A DNA stretch of 64,000 bases. Origin: an uncultured Rubrobacteraceae bacterium. GTDB lineage: Bacteria; Actinomycetota; Rubrobacteria; Rubrobacterales; Rubrobacteraceae. Positions 9,240 to 19,301 of the stretch are shown here, one piece after another. A model generated the notes under the pieces. The model was not told where the DNA came from. It ran no database searches and saw nothing but the letters and a program-made list of their open reading frames with translations. Position 1 is the stretch's first letter, and each line of letters opens with the position of its first letter. The position numbers and the translations under genes are program-made. The stretch is from assembly GCA_902806095.1 (NCBI GenBank), contig CADCVF010000081.1, forward strand, positions 62,001 to 126,000. The letters are read 5' to 3'.

Positions 9240-10064
9240 TTGAGCGGCGCGATAGAACGGGCCTTTGTCTTCCCTGGTCAGGGCACCGTCGGGGCGGAGA
9301 TCACCGGCGCCGCCCGCGACGCGGTGCTCGACTACGTCGGCGACACGGCCGTGCCTTACCAGCTCTCGGTATTCGCCGGCTCTGTCGACCTTCTCTACCG
9401 CTTGCGGGAGGCCGGGATAGAGCCCGACGTGGTGGCAGGACACTCACTCGGAGAATACGCTGCGGCCCACGCGACGGGGGGCCTCGGTCTCGCTGACGGC
9501 GTCAGGCTCGTGGCCGAGAGGGATCGCCTGATGAACGAGGCGTCGAGGGCGAATCCCGGGGGGATGGTGGCTTTGATCGGCGCCGACCCCAGCGAGGTCG
9601 CCACGGCTACCGAGGAGGCCAGTGGCATCGTCGTCGCGGCGAACTTCAATACCCCGCGCCAGACCGTCGTCTCCGGGCAGCTGGATGCGCTCGAGAGAGT
9701 TACCGGGCGCGTGCGAGGGCGGAAGGTGCCGCTCGAGGTATCCGGGGCCTTCCATTCGCCGCTCATGGAAGGGGCAGCGCTGGAGATGGACGAGCTTCTC
9801 CGAGGAGTAGAGTTGGAAGAACCGGAGATACCGATGGTTGGGGCGACGGATGGGGCGTTGTTGACGACGGCGGAAGGGATGCGCGAGGCATTGCGGAAGC
9901 AGATGCTCTCCCCCGTGCGGTGGGTGGCCGTAGTAGAGCGACTGCTGGATCTGGGGGTGCGTGAGTTCTTCGAGGCGGGGGAGGACGGGACTCTGACAAG
10001 GATGCTGCGCGAGTTCAAGAGAAAAGACGTTGAGGGGCGGACGGCCAGGGAGGCGCTCTCGTGA
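9240..10064 (+). CDS. fabD: Malonyl-CoA:ACP transacylase, compact form
   Basis: A 274-residue FabD with VFPGQG at the N-terminus, the nucleophile elbow [25 protein letters not shown] and the GAFHSPLM His motif. It loads malonate onto ACP. The nucleophile Ser is residue 69, whereas in E. coli FabD it is Ser92, so the helical segment between the GQG loop and the elbow is about 20 residues shorter. TTG 9240 directly follows the fabH stop and no upstream start would restore the missing part. The 3' third is strongly G-rich. Confidence 0.93.
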   Translation: MSGAIERAFVFPGQGTVGAEITGAARDAVLDYVGDTAVPYQLSVFAGSVDLLYRLREAGIEPDVVAGHSLGEYAAAHATGGLGLADGVRLVAERDRLMNEASRANPGGMVALIGADPSEVATATEEASGIVVAANFNTPRQTVVSGQLDALERVTGRVRGRKVPLEVSGAFHSPLMEGAALEMDELLRGVELEEPEIPMVGATDGALLTTAEGMREALRKQMLSPVRWVAVVERLLDLGVREFFEAGEDGTLTRMLREFKRKDVEGRTAREALS

Positions 10065-10510
10065 GGGCGCCGCTCGGGCCGGCGCAGATCCGGGACCTCA
10101 TCCCTCACCGCTATCCCTTCCTACTGGTCGACAGGATCGAGGAGCTCGAGGCCGGGGTGCGGGCCGTAGGCATAAAGAACGTTACCCAGAACGAGCCATT
10201 CTTCCAGGGTCACTTCCCTGACTACCCGGTCATGCCGGGTGTCCTCATTATCGAGGCCATGGCCCAGGTGGGCGCCGTCGGCGTCATGGCCGGTGGGGAG
10301 CACGCGGACAAGCTCGCGCTCTTCGCGGGGATAGACGGCGTCAGGTTTCGCAGGCAGGTCATTCCCGGCGACGTGCTCAGGATGGAGGTCGAGATAAGCC
10401 GCCTCAAAGGCAGAGTCGGAAGGGGCAAGGGGAGGGCTACGGTCGGGGAGGAACGGGTCTGTGAGGCCGACCTCATGTTCGCCTTCGCCGAGAGGGGTGA
10501 AGTCGAATGA
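10061..10510 (+). CDS. fabZ: 3-hydroxyacyl-ACP dehydratase FabZ
   Basis: A 149-residue hot-dog fold dehydratase. [11 protein letters not shown], and then [23 protein letters not shown] with the catalytic His and Glu, are plain. It removes water from 3-hydroxyacyl-ACP during elongation. The GTG start overlaps fabD by 4 bases and the end overlaps fabG by 4 bases, so it is locked into the operon. Having fabZ between fabD and fabG gives a complete elongation cluster except for enoyl reductase, which is not in the window. Confidence 0.96.
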   Translation: MRAPLGPAQIRDLIPHRYPFLLVDRIEELEAGVRAVGIKNVTQNEPFFQGHFPDYPVMPGVLIIEAMAQVGAVGVMAGGEHADKLALFAGIDGVRFRRQVIPGDVLRMEVEISRLKGRVGRGKGRATVGEERVCEADLMFAFAERGEVE

Positions 10511-11253
10511 TCCGGGACGGACGCGTCGCCGTCGTAACGGGCGGCGGAAGGGGAATAGGCCGCGCCGTGGCCGTGCGACTCGCGAACGAAGGCGCGAGCG
10601 TGGCGATATCTTATCGCTCCAACGACACGACGGCGGAGGAGGTGGCGGAGGAAGTAAGGGCGGTGGGGGCGATGTGCGAGATGTTCAAGGGTGACGTCGC
10701 CTCTCCCGAAGATGTCGCTGCGCTGTTCGAGGGCGTGGGCGAAGCCCTGGGGCAGGTCGAGATACTCGTCAACAACGCCGGCCTGACCAGGGACAACCTG
10801 ATGATGCGGATGAAGGAAGAAGAGTTCGATGAGGTATTGAGGACCAACCTCAAGGGCACCTACCTGTGCACGAGGGCCGCATTGAGGCCGATGATACGGG
10901 CGCGTTGGGGACGGATCGTCAACGTTTCCTCCGTCGTCGGGCTCGTCGGGAATGCGGGGCAGGCCAACTACGCCGCTTCCAAGGCCGGGATCATCGGCTT
11001 CACCAAGAGCGTGGCGCGGGAGGTGGCGCAGCGTGGCATTACTGCCAACGTGGTCGCCCCAGGGTACGTCGAGACCGAGCTGACCCGTAGCCTGCCCGAT
11101 GAGATCAAGGACCGGATCAGGGGCCAGGTACCGGCGGGCAGGTTCGCGGACGCGGAAGAGGTGGCTGAGGTCGTTTCGTTCCTGGCCGGCGAAGACGCCG
11201 GATACGTTACGGGACAGACCCTTGCCGTCGACGGCGGCATGACTATGCAGTAA
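10507..11253 (+). CDS. fabG: 3-oxoacyl-ACP reductase FabG
   Basis: A 248-residue short-chain dehydrogenase. The NADPH motif [10 protein letters not shown] is at residues about 13-22, NNAG near 89, catalytic Ser in VNVSSVVG, and Tyr/Lys in NYAASKAG. The C-terminal [16 protein letters not shown] is typical of FabG. The ATG overlaps the fabZ stop. Operon position supports the fatty-acid role over other SDR roles. Confidence 0.96.
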   Translation: MIRDGRVAVVTGGGRGIGRAVAVRLANEGASVAISYRSNDTTAEEVAEEVRAVGAMCEMFKGDVASPEDVAALFEGVGEALGQVEILVNNAGLTRDNLMMRMKEEEFDEVLRTNLKGTYLCTRAALRPMIRARWGRIVNVSSVVGLVGNAGQANYAASKAGIIGFTKSVAREVAQRGITANVVAPGYVETELTRSLPDEIKDRIRGQVPAGRFADAEEVAEVVSFLAGEDAGYVTGQTLAVDGGMTMQ

Positions 11254-11331
11254 AGCGTTTTGGGTTTACACTACGCGCTATCATTGGACCTATCATGGTA
11301 ATTTGTAAGAGTCTTCGAGAGGAGAGACGGC

Positions 11332-11577
11332 TTGGACCGCGAAGAGATACTCGGCAAGATACAGGAGATCGCCGCCGACAGGTTGGGAGTGGATGAGGGC
11401 GACGTCACGCCCGACGCCTCATTCCGCGAGGATCTGGAGGCTGACTCCCTGGATCTGGTAGAGCTCATAATGGAGCTCGAGGAGCAGTTCGGGATGGAGA
11501 TCCCAGATGAGGAGGCCGAGAAGATAACCACGGTCGAGGAGGCCGTCGACTACGTGACGGAGCACCAGGCCGCGTGA
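11332..11577 (+). CDS. acpP: Acyl carrier protein
   Basis: An 81-residue acidic ACP with the phosphopantetheine attachment Ser in [19 protein letters not shown]. It carries growing acyl chains for the neighbouring Fab enzymes. TTG 11332 follows an AGGAGAGAC Shine-Dalgarno. The 78-base gap before it is AT-rich by local standards and carries TTTACA and two TATCAT words, so a separate promoter that boosts ACP is plausible but not proven. CoaD, fused to RsmD upstream, makes the CoA from which its arm comes. Confidence 0.96.
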   Translation: MDREEILGKIQEIAADRLGVDEGDVTPDASFREDLEADSLDLVELIMELEEQFGMEIPDEEAEKITTVEEAVDYVTEHQAA

Positions 11578-12824
11578 CCGACCCTGACGCGGGTGGGAGG
11601 GCGCTCATAACCGGAACCGGGGCCGTGACGCCCCTTGGAACGGGGGTCGAGAACTTTTGGGATGCGGCCCTGCACGGTAAGAGCGGGATAGGGGAGATTA
11701 CGCTCTTCGACCCCTCCCCTTACCCTTCGCGGATAGCCGGCGAGTGCTGGGATTTCGACCCGACGGACTTTGTTGGCAAGAAGCAGGCCCGAAGGATGGA
11801 CCGCTTCGCCCAGCTCGGCATAGCCGCAGGCATACAGGCCGCGGAGAGCGCCGGGATAGTCGACTTGATCCGCCAAAGGCCCGAGCGGGTGGCTATCGTG
11901 ATGGGCAGCGGTATCGGAGGGCTCTCGACCTGGGAGCGCGAGTACAGGATCCTGAACGAACGTGGACCAGGAAGGGTCAGCCCGTTCCTGATCACGATGA
12001 TGGTCCCAAACATGGCGGCCGGGCAACTCGCCATCGTGCTCGGCGCTACGGGGCCGAGCCAGTGTCCTGTCCTGGCCTGCGCCACGGGGGGGGAGGCAAT
12101 CGCCGAAGGTCTCGAACTGATCCGGCGCAAAGACGCCGACGTTGTGATCGCCGGCTCGTCGGAAGCTCCTATAACACCACTCTCGATGGCTGGATTCTGC
12201 GCGATAAGGGCCGTGAGCCGCCGCAACGACGACCCCGCCGGCGCGAGCCGTCCCTTCGACGAGGGCCGCGACGGCTTCGTTATGAGCGAGGGTGCCGGGG
12301 CCCTGGTCCTCGAGAGCGAGGAGCACGCCGAGCGCCGCGGCGCCGAACCGCTCTCCGCCGTCGCCGGCTACGGCCGCACGACCGACGCCTACCACGTGAC
12401 CGCCCCGGACGAGGATGGCCGTGGCGTCGAGCGGGCGATGATCCACGCGTTCGAGGATTCCGGGCTCTCCGCCGAAGACGTTGGCCACGTCAACGCCCAC
12501 GCCACAGCCACCCCGACTGGAGATGGGCCCGAGACGAAGGCGATAGCGAGGGTAGTGCCACACGCCCTGGTATCCGGCACGAAGTCGATGACGGGGCACT
12601 CCTTCGGGGCCGTCGGCGCCACCGAAGGCATCATGTGCGCCCTCGCCCTAAAGCATAAAGTCGTCCCACCGACGATCAACCTGGAGAACCTGGCAGAAGA
12701 TTGCGAAGAGCTCAACTACGTCGGAAGCGAGCCTATCGAGGCCCCTGACCTGAAAGCCGCCATCTCCAACTCGATGGGATTCGGCGGGCATAATGTCGTG
12801 ATCGCATTTACAAGTGTAGAATAG
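11574..12824 (+). CDS. fabF: 3-oxoacyl-ACP synthase II (KAS II)
   Basis: A 416-residue elongating condensing enzyme. Active-site Cys lies in [10 protein letters not shown], and the two His in [11 protein letters not shown] and [13 protein letters not shown]. The first His motif reads NAHA where the usual form is NAHG, a mild change. The GTG start overlaps the acpP stop (GTGA). The acpP-fabF-rnc order is the classical one. Confidence 0.95.
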   Translation: MTDPDAGGRALITGTGAVTPLGTGVENFWDAALHGKSGIGEITLFDPSPYPSRIAGECWDFDPTDFVGKKQARRMDRFAQLGIAAGIQAAESAGIVDLIRQRPERVAIVMGSGIGGLSTWEREYRILNERGPGRVSPFLITMMVPNMAAGQLAIVLGATGPSQCPVLACATGGEAIAEGLELIRRKDADVVIAGSSEAPITPLSMAGFCAIRAVSRRNDDPAGASRPFDEGRDGFVMSEGAGALVLESEEHAERRGAEPLSAVAGYGRTTDAYHVTAPDEDGRGVERAMIHAFEDSGLSAEDVGHVNAHATATPTGDGPETKAIARVVPHALVSGTKSMTGHSFGAVGATEGIMCALALKHKVVPPTINLENLAEDCEELNYVGSEPIEAPDLKAAISNSMGFGGHNVVIAFTSVE

Positions 12825-12832
12825 AGAACGAG

Positions 12833-13492
12833 ATGTCTATAAGAGACCTCATAGCGATCCTACCACAACCTCTCAGGCAGCGCTCATTGACTCACCCGAG
12901 CGTCGCAGACCCTTACGAATCGAACGGGAGGCTGGAGTTTCTCGGGGACTCTGTGTTGAACAGCCGCGTCGCAGAGCTCGTCTTCCACGGCTACCCCGAG
13001 CTTCTGGAGGGGGATCTCACGCGCATCAGGGCCCATCTGGTACGGAAGTCCTTTCTCGCCATGGTAGGCAGGAGCGAGGGCATAGAGGAGATCATCGAGA
13101 GCTCCGTGATAAACGATTCGGTCATCGCCGATACCGTCGAGGCCATAATCGGTGGGGCCTACCTCATAGACAGAGACCTTGTTTTGCGGACGTTGGATGA
13201 GATCTTCAACCCTGCAGAGGTCGATACCGACGAGCTGCGTGACTGGAAGACGCTCCTCCAGGAGACGTTGCAGGCAGACGGGCTCAGGCCGACTTACCGG
13301 GTTATCTCCAAGCAAGGACCGGCACACCGGCCAAGCTTCACTTCGAGGGTCTCCGTAGAAGGAAAAGAGATCGCAACCGGTGAAGGCAGCTCCATAAAAG
13401 AGAGTGAGCAGACCGCGGCCCGAACCGCGCTGGAGATTCTCGGCATCCGTCCCGTCCTACGATCTACCGTGGAAGTGCACGTCGGCGCCTGA
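12833..13492 (+). CDS. rnc: Ribonuclease III
   Basis: A 219-residue RNase III that cleaves double-stranded RNA in rRNA and mRNA processing. The catalytic signature NGRLEFLGDSVLN is near residue 24 and the second acidic site is in IADTVEAIIGGAYL near 100. The double-stranded RNA-binding domain is at about 145-208, with the GEGSSIKESEQTAARTAL helix. The gene lies 8 bases after fabF and ends 17 bases before the stop of the convergent acetamidase-family gene; no terminator is evident in that gap. Confidence 0.94.
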   Translation: MSIRDLIAILPQPLRQRSLTHPSVADPYESNGRLEFLGDSVLNSRVAELVFHGYPELLEGDLTRIRAHLVRKSFLAMVGRSEGIEEIIESSVINDSVIADTVEAIIGGAYLIDRDLVLRTLDEIFNPAEVDTDELRDWKTLLQETLQADGLRPTYRVISKQGPAHRPSFTSRVSVEGKEIATGEGSSIKESEQTAARTALEILGIRPVLRSTVEVHVGA

Positions 13493-13509
13493 CGCTGATG
13501 TATACCTTT

Positions 13510-14445
13510 TCATCTGATCGATCCGTGCGGCAGCACGGCATGCACGCCTTTTGCGCCGTTGACCACCTGGGTAACGCGGAAGTCCACAGCCACGCTGGCC
13601 AGTGCCAGTGCCTGGTGTCGATCGAAACCGAATAACTCGTCCATAAGATCGAGCATCGCTTCCACTGCGAGGAACATCGCCTCGTCGAGGTCGCTGTGGA
13701 AGCCGAAGGATATCCAACCTGCGGGCGTAAGTGCCCGTGGCGTCCTCAAGTGAAGATCGTGGTGCAGGCCAAATAGGAGCTCCACGCGCTCCACGGGGCA
13801 CTCTATTGCCGTCTGGCATACTTCACCGTCTCCCTGAACAGCGTGCCCGTCGCCGACCGAGAAGAGCGACCCTGGGACGGCGATGGGCAGGAAGAGCGAG
13901 CTGCCTGGCACCAGCTCCTTGCAGTCTATATTGCCACCTGTAGCACGCGGCGGCTGGGTCGGGTGAAGGCCAGGCTCGCCCGGGGGCATCCCCATGACTC
14001 CCATGAAAGGTCTCAAGGCGACGCTGTGCCCGTACTGGTCGCGTCCTATGAGGGCGTCGGGATCCAGCGTCCAGACCAACTCTTCTTGGCGGTCGGCCAC
14101 GCCAAGTCGTTTGTTCAACTCCTCCGGATATGGCCCTCCTGCTATCGTTCTGCCCCAGGTTCCCGTCCTCAGGCCGACGACGCGTACCTCGAGTGTCATG
14201 CCTGGCTCGGCACCTCGTACCTCTACAGGACCGCACAGCGCGTGCCCGTCGCCGCGCCACTCGGGGCGGAAGTCCTCGAAGCGGCTGCGCTCTCCATTCT
14301 CCCCGGACGGCTCCAGTCCCCATCCTGACTCCAGCGTACTGAATACGACCGTATCCCCGGGATCTATGCTCAGAGCCGGGGGCAGGTCCCGCGAGAAGGC
14401 GCCGTGTAAGGTCTCTCTTCTTGGTTCAATGTAATGCATTGCCAT
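13510..14445 (-). CDS. Acetamidase/formamidase family protein
   Basis: A 311-residue FmdA/AmdA-family protein (Zn-type amidases that release ammonia from short amides). Seen: the start HYIEPRRETLHGAFSRDLPP, the FRPEWRGDGHALCGPVEVRGAEPGM block, ATGGNIDCKEL and the GDGHAVQGDGEVCQTAIE metal-site region. It is on the minus strand and interrupts the conserved housekeeping order, so it looks like an accessory gene. Its substrate (formamide, acetamide or another amide) cannot be told. Upstream it diverges from the RlmJ-like gene. Confidence 0.88.
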   Translation of the reverse strand: MAMHYIEPRRETLHGAFSRDLPPALSIDPGDTVVFSTLESGWGLEPSGENGERSRFEDFRPEWRGDGHALCGPVEVRGAEPGMTLEVRVVGLRTGTWGRTIAGGPYPEELNKRLGVADRQEELVWTLDPDALIGRDQYGHSVALRPFMGVMGMPPGEPGLHPTQPPRATGGNIDCKELVPGSSLFLPIAVPGSLFSVGDGHAVQGDGEVCQTAIECPVERVELLFGLHHDLHLRTPRALTPAGWISFGFHSDLDEAMFLAVEAMLDLMDELFGFDRHQALALASVAVDFRVTQVVNGAKGVHAVLPHGSIR

Positions 14446-14625
14446 TCGTACCCTCCTCCACAGTTACCTTCAGCAGTATAGAGGCGAGACGGTCGGCTTT
14501 ACGAGACACGTCCTCGGCGTCCGGGTTGCATCCTGCCTCGGGTGCCGCTGCTGGTTGCCGCGAAATCGGAAGTGAGCCGTGCGAAACTACGACGGCCTGG
14601 AATGTTCTCGGAGGATGCGGTATCT

Positions 14626-15218
14626 ATGGCCAACGTCCATTACGCGGAGATCGGTGACGTATGGAAGCACCTGCTCCTGGCGGAGGTGCTCGGGATCGAA
14701 GGCCCGCGTCGCTACCTCGAGTCGCATGCTGCATCTTCGAGCTATCCACTGAGCCCTTCTGCCGAGAGGAGCTACGGTAATGAAGAAGCCTCCGAAACGT
14801 TCCTGCACGCCGACCCCTATCTCCCGCTCGAAGCGGGAAATGACGGCACCACCAGCGTAGATCTCTTGGGGCGTGCCGCGGCTCTCGGCACGAGATGCAT
14901 GCTTTGGTACCGATTCGACTCCACACGCGACAGGGACGCCGTGCTCGGTACCCTGCGCTGTTGCGCGGCCGGGATGCGGGAGGCGGCCGGAGACCACCGT
15001 CCGCTCTGGTTCGGAGAGGTTTCGCTGCGCTATGACGACCTCTCGGAGGTCGGCTTCGACCCTGGCGTGCTCGGCTGCGGGTCGTCTTGTGCAACGTCGG
15101 CGAGGAGGCACTTGGGACGTGCGCTCGTTTGGGCGATGAGCTCGCCTCGATGTACGAGGGGGCGAGGCTCCCAACAGGCGCTGACGGCTCCCTCCTATTC
15201 TGTCAAGGTCTGATCTAG
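14626..15218 (+). pseudogene. RlmJ-like gene with an apparent one-base frameshift
   Basis: ATG 14626 follows GGAGG and opens MANVHYAEIGDVWKHLLLAE, then RYLESHAA...YPL. From memory this resembles the start of RlmJ, the 23S rRNA A2030 methyltransferase (H-x-G-N-x-A-D-V-x-KH and YLDTHAGxGxY). The frame is good until about 15060, then turns into low-quality Ser/Arg-rich sequence. The frame one base earlier, open from 15036, continues sensibly (VVLCNVGEEALG, then ELASMYEGARLP, GSLLFCQGLI) to a TAG at 15216. A single-base deletion in 15036-15080 explains this. No DPPY methyltransferase motif is visible even after repair, so function is doubtful. Confidence 0.5.
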
Positions 15219-15326
15219 GGGACACCCTGGACCTGCGTCTGCTCATCCCTGCTCGGAGCCTCGGCCGCCTCGTTTGCGCCGGCTCCCGGTCGGGGCTACG
15301 ATGGCACCGACGGAAGGAGGTGCGGA

Positions 15327-15827
15327 TTGGTCGGACGCGAGGATCCGCCCGAGCCAGGCATGCGCGACCGTCCCTACGCGCCGGGCTACGGTATACCGTC
15401 GGACCACCGCGGGATGCTCCTCTGGGGCAACGTGGAGGAGCGCTTGTCCTCAGCCCGCAACTACTGGGTTGCGACGGTGCGTGCCGACGGCCGACCTCAT
15501 GCAACACCGGTTTGGGGACTTTGGGTGGGTGGAGCGTTCTACTTCGGCGCTGGGCCTGGCACGCGCAAGGCGCGCAACCTCGCAGCAAACCCCAACGTCG
15601 TGGTACATCTGGAAGGCGGCAAAGAAGTGGCGATCGTGGAGGGCGCGGCCGAGGTTGTCGCCAATCCCGGTCCCGATCTCGTCGAAAGGCTCTTCGTCGC
15701 TTCCACCGCCGAGTACGGGACGGGTTCCAGCGATGTCGAAGGTTCCTACGTCGTGCGCCCGCGCGTGGTGTTCGCGTGGTCGGAAGGTGGCCCTCGTACG
15801 TTCACGCGATGGGCGTTCGACTGCTAG
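15327..15827 (+). CDS. Pyridoxamine 5'-phosphate oxidase-family flavoprotein
   Basis: A 166-residue split-barrel protein of the PPOX family. The core reads NYWVATVRADGRPHATPVWGLW, FYFGAGPGTRKARNLAANP and VVVHLEGGKEVAIVEGAAE, the usual FMN/F420-binding arrangement. TTG 15327 follows a strong GGAAGGAGG. Members range from pyridoxamine oxidase-like enzymes to F420-dependent reductases and haem-binding proteins; the exact cofactor cannot be assigned. It stands between the broken RlmJ-like gene and smc. Confidence 0.85.
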   Translation: MVGREDPPEPGMRDRPYAPGYGIPSDHRGMLLWGNVEERLSSARNYWVATVRADGRPHATPVWGLWVGGAFYFGAGPGTRKARNLAANPNVVVHLEGGKEVAIVEGAAEVVANPGPDLVERLFVASTAEYGTGSSDVEGSYVVRPRVVFAWSEGGPRTFTRWAFDC

Positions 15828-15997
15828 CAACCCACTTCTCACCGTCAGATCCGCGGACGAGTTCCGCTGCACCGTAAGGCCGGGAGATCCCTGACCTCGC
15901 GTCGAGGTTTGCCGCGTGTGCAGGCCCTAGCTGATAGCTCATTTCCTGCACTTTTCGACGTGCTTTCCTGGCAGAAGTTGCGTAAAATGTTCCATTA
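15828..15997 (+). promoter_or_regulatory. Gap before smc with a -10-like element
   Basis: 170 bases without a gene. TAAAAT at 15983-15988 resembles a -10 box and would start transcription only a few bases before the smc GTG at 15998. There is no Shine-Dalgarno before that GTG. A leaderless smc message is therefore possible. I see no convincing -35. Confidence 0.35.
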
Positions 15998-18900
15998 GTG
16001 CTTTCGGCGATCTATATCAAGGGTTTCAAGACCTTCGCCAGGCCCGTCAGGATGCCGCTCGAAGGGGGCATAACTTCGATCGTCGGGCCCAACGGTTCGG
16101 GGAAGAGCAACATCACCGACGCTGTGCTCTTCGCGATCGGAGAGCAGAGCCCTGGCGTATTGCGCGCCGGGGCTATGAGCGAGTTGATCTTCGCCGGCTC
16201 GGAGACGCTCTCGGGTGCGAGCGCCGCCGAGGTCACCCTCGTACTAGATAATGAAGTGGGCTGGATCTCGCTCCCTTACAAAGAAGTTTCGATCACGCGC
16301 CGCATCTCGCGCGGTGGCGAGACGGAGTATAGGATCAACGGCTCCCGCGCTCGGCTGGCGGACATACGGGCTGTTGCTGGTGAGGCCGGGCTGGGACGCC
16401 ACAGCATCCTCCGCCAGGGCGCTGTAGATTCGATAGTCGCTGGTGGGGCGGCCGCGTGCCGACTGGCGCTTGAAGAGGCTGCCGGACTCGGCGTCTACAG
16501 ACGACGGCGCGTCGCGGCCAGCCGCCGTCTGGAGAGGGCTGATGCCCAACTCGAGCAGAGTCGCCAGCTAGAGGCTGAGCTCGAGGGCCAGTTGCGCAGG
16601 ATAGAGAGGGAGGCAACCGCCGCCCGCGCCTACCGCGAGATCGAATCCCGCTTTCGGGAGCTCTCGCTGGCACACCTTTATCGGGTCGCAACCAGGGGGC
16701 TCGACGGGCTCAGGGAGAAGCTCGCCGAGGCCAGAACGCATGCTGCGGAGCTGGCCGCGACCGAGCGGGACGTTCGTGAGGAAGAAGCAGGGATCGAAAT
16801 CCGCCTGCAACAACTCGAGGAGGATCTCCGGAAGACCGAACGGCAACTGGAGGCCCTCGAGGACGGGGCCGAGGACCTGCGGGTCGAGGCACTGCGTTCG
16901 GATAGGACCCTCTTGCGGCTGGAGGCGGGCCGCGGACGCGAGGGTGAGATGAGGCTCGCCGTCTCCCGCCTGGAAGAGGAGTTACGCCGGGTGTTGCGAA
17001 CTCTGGATGGCCTCGAGGAAGAAGCCAGAGACCTCGAAGCCGCGAGCCTCAGGAAGCGAGAAGAATCAGACCGGCTACAAAAGGTCGTCACGATGTCCCG
17101 CGAGGAGAGCGCCACCGCCGAGCAGGAGAGGGATAGGCTGGCCGGGGAGTTGGATGGGCTGCGCAAGCGCCTCGCCGGGCTCGGGTCCCATGGAGAGCAT
17201 CCTGTGATCTCCGAGGAGGGACTCGCGCGCCTCGAGGTCGTGATCTCGAACCTCGAAGAGGCAAGAGATCAGGGGATGACGGAGAATCTCAGCGAAGCAC
17301 GCGAGCAGGTGAGTGGCATGCTCGCGCGGGTAGATGAGCTCGCCGAGGAAGTCAGCCGCAGGCGCGGGGTTCTATCTGCTGCGATCGGGCGGGCAGAATC
17401 CAGGATACGTGCGCTGAGGGAGACGGCTCCCGAGGGCGCGAGCACGCGGCTCTACGAAGTGATCCGGGCCCGCCCCGGCTACGAGGTCGCGGTCGAGGCG
17501 GCCCTTGGAGAGTATGGCGCCGGGGTGCTTGCCGAAAACCTGGACGAGGGGATGAAGCTTCTTTCGAGCGTCGAGCCTGTTGCCGTCCGCCTCGACGCGA
17601 GGGCCATGGAGTCCAACGGGGCCCTACCTGGAAAACCCCTGATCGAATGCATAGAGGTTCTCGACGCGCGCTACGACGATGCGCTCCGACGTCTCCTGAC
17701 CGGCATCTTCGTCGTCGAGCGCCCCGACGACGGGGCGAACGCCAACGGCTACGTGGCCGTAACGAGGGACGGCTTTCGCCTCACGAGGACCGGCGTGAGC
17801 CTGCGTCCGGGCCCAGGCAACTTCGCGCGCGAGACACAGCTCGCCAACTGGAGAGAGTGCCTCGAAGCTCTGAAAGACGGGCCTGGCGGCGTCCTATACG
17901 ACGCGAGAGAGACCGTCGCTGGTGTCTCGGATCGCCTGAAAAACCTGGCCGCGGCCGTACATGGGATCAGTGTTATTGCCGAGCGCACGGAGCGCGCTCG
18001 GGCACTGATCTCACGCGAAGCCAGACGCCGGAGGACTTCAGGGGAGAATTCCAGGAGGGCTTTTCTGGAGCGGGAGAGGGCTCTCTACGTCCTCTCCCGC
18101 GAGGCTGCCTCGACGGAGGGTGCTCTCGTCGAAGCCGGAAAACGCGCCGACCGCGCGAAGGAGGAGCTCCTCGCCGCTACTGCCGCCGCCGAGGGGGCCG
18201 GCGCGGCTGCGGCCGACTCGGACCGGAGGTTGTCGGAGGTGCGCGCCACCCTCGCAGCGGGCACGAGTCGCAGGGAGGCGATCTCACGCAGGCTGGAGCG
18301 GTCCGCGGGCTCTCTTGCGGCCGCAGCAGGTAACCCTGAAGCCCTCGCAGCCAGGGCTGCGAGGGCTTCTACACAGCTCGTCACTGCCGTTCGCTCGCGC
18401 AGAAACGGCTTGCGGCGCCTCAGAGGAGAGGCAGCCGAGGCTCACCGCAGGGTCTCCGCTGAGCGCACGACCCTCTCCCGCAGGACCGTGGATCTCGCAG
18501 GCAGACTCGCCACCGCCCGCGCGAACGCCGAACGCCTCGCCGAAGAGGTGGACAGGGCCGAAAGCGCGGCGGCCGAGGCCGGGGAGGAGATACAGGCAGA
18601 GTGGGGCGCCACCCTGGATGCGGCCCGCCAGGAGGCCGAGAAGCACGATGAGAGCACAGACGGAGAACGACACACCCTCGCGCGCAGGCTCAAGCGCTTC
18701 GGGGACGTAAACCTTCTAGCCCTCTCTCAGGAAGAAGGACTGCGCGAACGCCACGAATTCGTCTCGGTCCAGAGGGCCGACGCAGAGGACGCAGCCAACG
18801 AATTAAACCGCATAATACGGTCGGTGGACGGGGAGATAGAGTCGCGCTTCGCTGAGACCTTCGGGCGGGTCAGGGATGCGTTCGGGGAGATGGTGCCGCG

Positions 18901-19291
18901 GATGCTCGAGGGGTCTTCCGGGGTACTGGATCTCTCTGAGGAGGGGGTAGAGATCGGGTTGCGCTTGGGGAGGAAGGGCTGGAGGCCGTTGCGGGTCCTG
19001 TCCGGGGGCGAACGGGCACTGCTCGCGCTGTCGTTCCTGTTCAGCGTGTTCTTGAGCCGGCCAGGGGGGGATTCGGGGGCGTTCTGCGTGCTAGACGAGG
19101 CCGAGGCGGCGCTCGACGATCTCAACCTGGCCCGTTTTCTCTCTGTGGTAGACTCTCACCGGGCGAACGGCCAGTATCTGCTGGTCACCCATCAAAAACG
19201 AACGATGGCCGCGGCGGACGTGCTCTACGGGGTGGTTCAGGATGCCTCCGGGGCCACCACTGTTGTGTCGAAGCGTTTGCAGGGAGAGTAA
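15998..19291 (+). CDS. smc: Chromosome partition protein SMC
   Basis: A 1097-residue SMC ATPase that, with ScpA/ScpB, organises and segregates the chromosome. Walker A GPNGSGKSN is at about 30-38. Two long coiled coils (about 165-450 and 640-930) flank a hinge near 460-620 (TRLYEVIRARPGYEVAVEAALG). The signature LSGGERALLALS is near 1000 and Walker B FCVLDEAEAALD near 1030. At 1097 residues it is somewhat shorter than the roughly 1180 of Bacillus SMC, probably from shorter arms. CGCATAATA occurs at 18809, after which the 3' part becomes G-rich. GTG start; ftsY follows by 10 bases. Confidence 0.96.
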   Translation: MLSAIYIKGFKTFARPVRMPLEGGITSIVGPNGSGKSNITDAVLFAIGEQSPGVLRAGAMSELIFAGSETLSGASAAEVTLVLDNEVGWISLPYKEVSITRRISRGGETEYRINGSRARLADIRAVAGEAGLGRHSILRQGAVDSIVAGGAAACRLALEEAAGLGVYRRRRVAASRRLERADAQLEQSRQLEAELEGQLRRIEREATAARAYREIESRFRELSLAHLYRVATRGLDGLREKLAEARTHAAELAATERDVREEEAGIEIRLQQLEEDLRKTERQLEALEDGAEDLRVEALRSDRTLLRLEAGRGREGEMRLAVSRLEEELRRVLRTLDGLEEEARDLEAASLRKREESDRLQKVVTMSREESATAEQERDRLAGELDGLRKRLAGLGSHGEHPVISEEGLARLEVVISNLEEARDQGMTENLSEAREQVSGMLARVDELAEEVSRRRGVLSAAIGRAESRIRALRETAPEGASTRLYEVIRARPGYEVAVEAALGEYGAGVLAENLDEGMKLLSSVEPVAVRLDARAMESNGALPGKPLIECIEVLDARYDDALRRLLTGIFVVERPDDGANANGYVAVTRDGFRLTRTGVSLRPGPGNFARETQLANWRECLEALKDGPGGVLYDARETVAGVSDRLKNLAAAVHGISVIAERTERARALISREARRRRTSGENSRRAFLERERALYVLSREAASTEGALVEAGKRADRAKEELLAATAAAEGAGAAAADSDRRLSEVRATLAAGTSRREAISRRLERSAGSLAAAAGNPEALAARAARASTQLVTAVRSRRNGLRRLRGEAAEAHRRVSAERTTLSRRTVDLAGRLATARANAERLAEEVDRAESAAAEAGEEIQAEWGATLDAARQEAEKHDESTDGERHTLARRLKRFGDVNLLALSQEEGLRERHEFVSVQRADAEDAANELNRIIRSVDGEIESRFAETFGRVRDAFGEMVPRMLEGSSGVLDLSEEGVEIGLRLGRKGWRPLRVLSGGERALLALSFLFSVFLSRPGGDSGAFCVLDEAEAALDDLNLARFLSVVDSHRANGQYLLVTHQKRTMAAADVLYGVVQDASGATTVVSKRLQGE

Positions 19292-19301
19292 GAAGTCGCC
19301 T

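Noticed and set aside
13493-13509. Bidirectional terminator between rnc and the convergent acetamidase-family gene
   Set aside because: The 17-base gap has no inverted repeat.
17647-18333. A 228-codon plus-strand frame inside smc
   Set aside because: Arg-rich product of the wrong frame of a coiled-coil gene.
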